A stretch of 7,517 nucleotides of DNA from Rhodoferax sp. (GTDB lineage: Bacteria > Pseudomonadota > Gammaproteobacteria > Burkholderiales > Burkholderiaceae_C): positions 1 to 7,517 of the forward strand of contig VERU01000112.1 in NCBI GenBank assembly GCA_018882485.1, given 5' to 3'. Below are positions 6,760 to 7,517 of the stretch, piece after piece (within the stretch, counting starts at the first letter, position 1; every line of letters starts with the position of its first letter). Made by a program: the position numbers and the translations under genes. The notes below the pieces were generated by a model, which ran no database searches, was not told the DNA's origin, and saw only the letters and a program-made list of their open reading frames with translations.

Positions 6760-6765
6760 CTCTCC
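6760..6765 (-). promoter_or_regulatory. Ribosome binding site of the CocE-type hydrolase gene
   Basis: Read on the minus strand, GGAGAG stands five bases before the ATG at 6754-6752, in the 41-base gap after selD. It fixes this start. No promoter-like elements are apparent in the gap, which fits read-through from selD. Confidence 0.7.
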
Positions 6766-6795
6766 GGATGCCCGGCCCACCGCAGACCGGAAAAG

Positions 6796-7517
6796 TCAGC
6801 GTCCCCCCAGCCGGCCCCCGCCGTCCATGCCGGCAGGGCCCGTCAGCACCTCGCCGATCTCGGCCGCCGCCTCGAAGCCGTGCTGCCGGAACACCGTCAG
6901 CACCGCCTCCACGGCTTCGGGCGCGCAGGCCACCAGCAGGCCGCCGCTGGTTTGCGGGTCGGTCAGCAGGGCCTGGTCTTGGGGCGGCAGGCCGGCGGGC
7001 AGCTGCACGTCCTGGCCGTAGCCGGCCCAGTTGCGGCCCGAAGCGCCAGTGACCATGCCCTGCATGGCCAGTTCGCGCACGCCGGGGAGCAGGGGCACGG
7101 CCGGCCAGTCGATCTCGACCGTGCAGCCGCTGCCGCGCGCCATCTCCAGCGCATGGCCGGCCAGGCCAAAACCGGTCACATCGGTGATGGCGTGCACCCC
7201 GTCCAGAGCGGCCAGGGCCGGGCCCGGGGTGTTGAGCTGGGTGGTGGTGGCGATCATCTGGGCGTAGCCCTCGGGCGGCAGGGCGTTCTTTTTGAGGGCG
7301 GCCGAGAGCACGCCCACGCCCAGCGGTTTGCCCAGCACCAGCAGGTCGCCCACCCGCGCGCTGGCGTTGCGCCGCACGCGCTCGGGGTGCACCAGGCCCA
7401 GCGCCACCAGCCCATAGATGGGTTCGACCGAGTCGATGGTGTGGCCGCCCGCGATCGGGATGCCGGCGGCCTTGCAGACGCTGGCGCCACCTTCGAGGAT
7501 GCGGCCGATGGTGGTGG
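6796..7517 (-). CDS. selD: Selenide, water dikinase SelD (5' end beyond window)
   Basis: SelD makes selenophosphate from selenide and ATP, the selenium donor for selenocysteine-tRNA and for 2-selenouridine in tRNA. The window holds the last 239 residues. The frame stays open from the window edge at 7517 (first whole codon at 7515-7513) to TGA at 6798-6796. Motifs in order are IPIAGGHTID, the family's GGHSID-type ATP/metal segment; KPLGVGVL; TDVTGFGLAGH, whose first Asp corresponds to the Mg-binding D227 of the E. coli enzyme; and DPQTSGGLLVA near the C-terminus. Compared with the 347-residue E. coli protein, about 110 residues are missing, including the catalytic Cys/Sec and Lys region, so whether this SelD uses Cys or Sec cannot be seen. 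An apparent GTG start at 7407 is internal and should not be used. The SelD-partner flavoprotein is not fused to it but lies at 3656-4777 on the other strand. Confidence 0.95.
   Translation of the reverse strand, partial: TTIGRILEGGASVCKAAGIPIAGGHTIDSVEPIYGLVALGLVHPERVRRNASARVGDLLVLGKPLGVGVLSAALKKNALPPEGYAQMIATTTQLNTPGPALAALDGVHAITDVTGFGLAGHALEMARGSGCTVEIDWPAVPLLPGVRELAMQGMVTGASGRNWAGYGQDVQLPAGLPPQDQALLTDPQTSGGLLVACAPEAVEAVLTVFRQHGFEAAAEIGEVLTGPAGMDGGGRLGGR

Noticed and set aside
4940..7021. A 693-codon open frame on the plus strand opposite the hydrolase and selD.
   Set aside because: It is another GC-driven antisense frame with compositionally biased translation. It runs across two well-supported minus-strand genes and the gap between them.
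7254..7490. A minus-strand frame overlapping the 5' part of the visible selD sequence, which might have suggested a frameshift in selD.
   Set aside because: Translating selD's own frame from 7515 downward gives an unbroken SelD sequence through IAGGHTID, so there is no frameshift and the other frame is a shadow.

Overview
The window is a dense, very GC-rich stretch (roughly 70% G+C by eye) from a proteobacterium. Codon use, protein families and two AT-rich elements built around GCTAT/ATAGC palindromes all suggest a betaproteobacterium of the order Burkholderiales, most likely Comamonadaceae. That placement is inference; there is no rRNA or other phylogenetic marker here.

Layout. Four genes run left to right and are packed like one operon: a CDP-alcohol phosphatidyltransferase family membrane enzyme (98-703); a 731-residue fusion of a VTT/TVP38-type membrane domain with a mercuric-reductase-like FAD/NAD(P) disulfide oxidoreductase (700-2895); an exported DUF3047 protein (2888-3652); and an NDH-2-like FAD oxidoreductase of the type normally fused to or encoded beside SelD (3656-4777). 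The junctions are a 4-bp GTGA overlap, an 8-bp overlap and a 3-base gap. A short convergent gap (4778-4828) carries a strong GC-rich hairpin. On the opposite strand lie a complete CocE/NonD (peptidase S15-type) serine hydrolase (4829-6754) and, upstream of it in transcription, the 3' two thirds of selD (6796-7517, cut by the window edge). There are no RNA genes, CRISPR arrays, insertion sequences or gene-free stretches over 300 bases. The first 97 bases hold only a possible leader hairpin.

How the parts may fit. SelD makes selenophosphate from selenide and ATP, and the reductant and selenium supply for that step in bacteria is poorly defined. The gene at 3656-4777 is the recognised SelD partner flavoprotein, here on the opposite strand and separated from selD by a hydrolase gene. 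It is co-transcribed, by layout, with a membrane-anchored disulfide reductase whose VTT domain belongs to the DedA-like superfamily. A working hypothesis is that the locus links membrane passage and reduction of a selenium or other chalcogen/thiol species to selenophosphate synthesis. The competing view is a membrane-lipid or redox operon (CDP-alcohol transferase plus VTT, a superfamily with lipid scramblases) that merely sits beside selD. The sequence cannot decide between them.

The most unusual DNA features are two AT-rich patches (222-277 and 2921-2960). They supply rare-codon coding sequence inside a transmembrane segment of the first gene and the signal peptide of the third. Both look like copies of a dispersed palindromic repeat.
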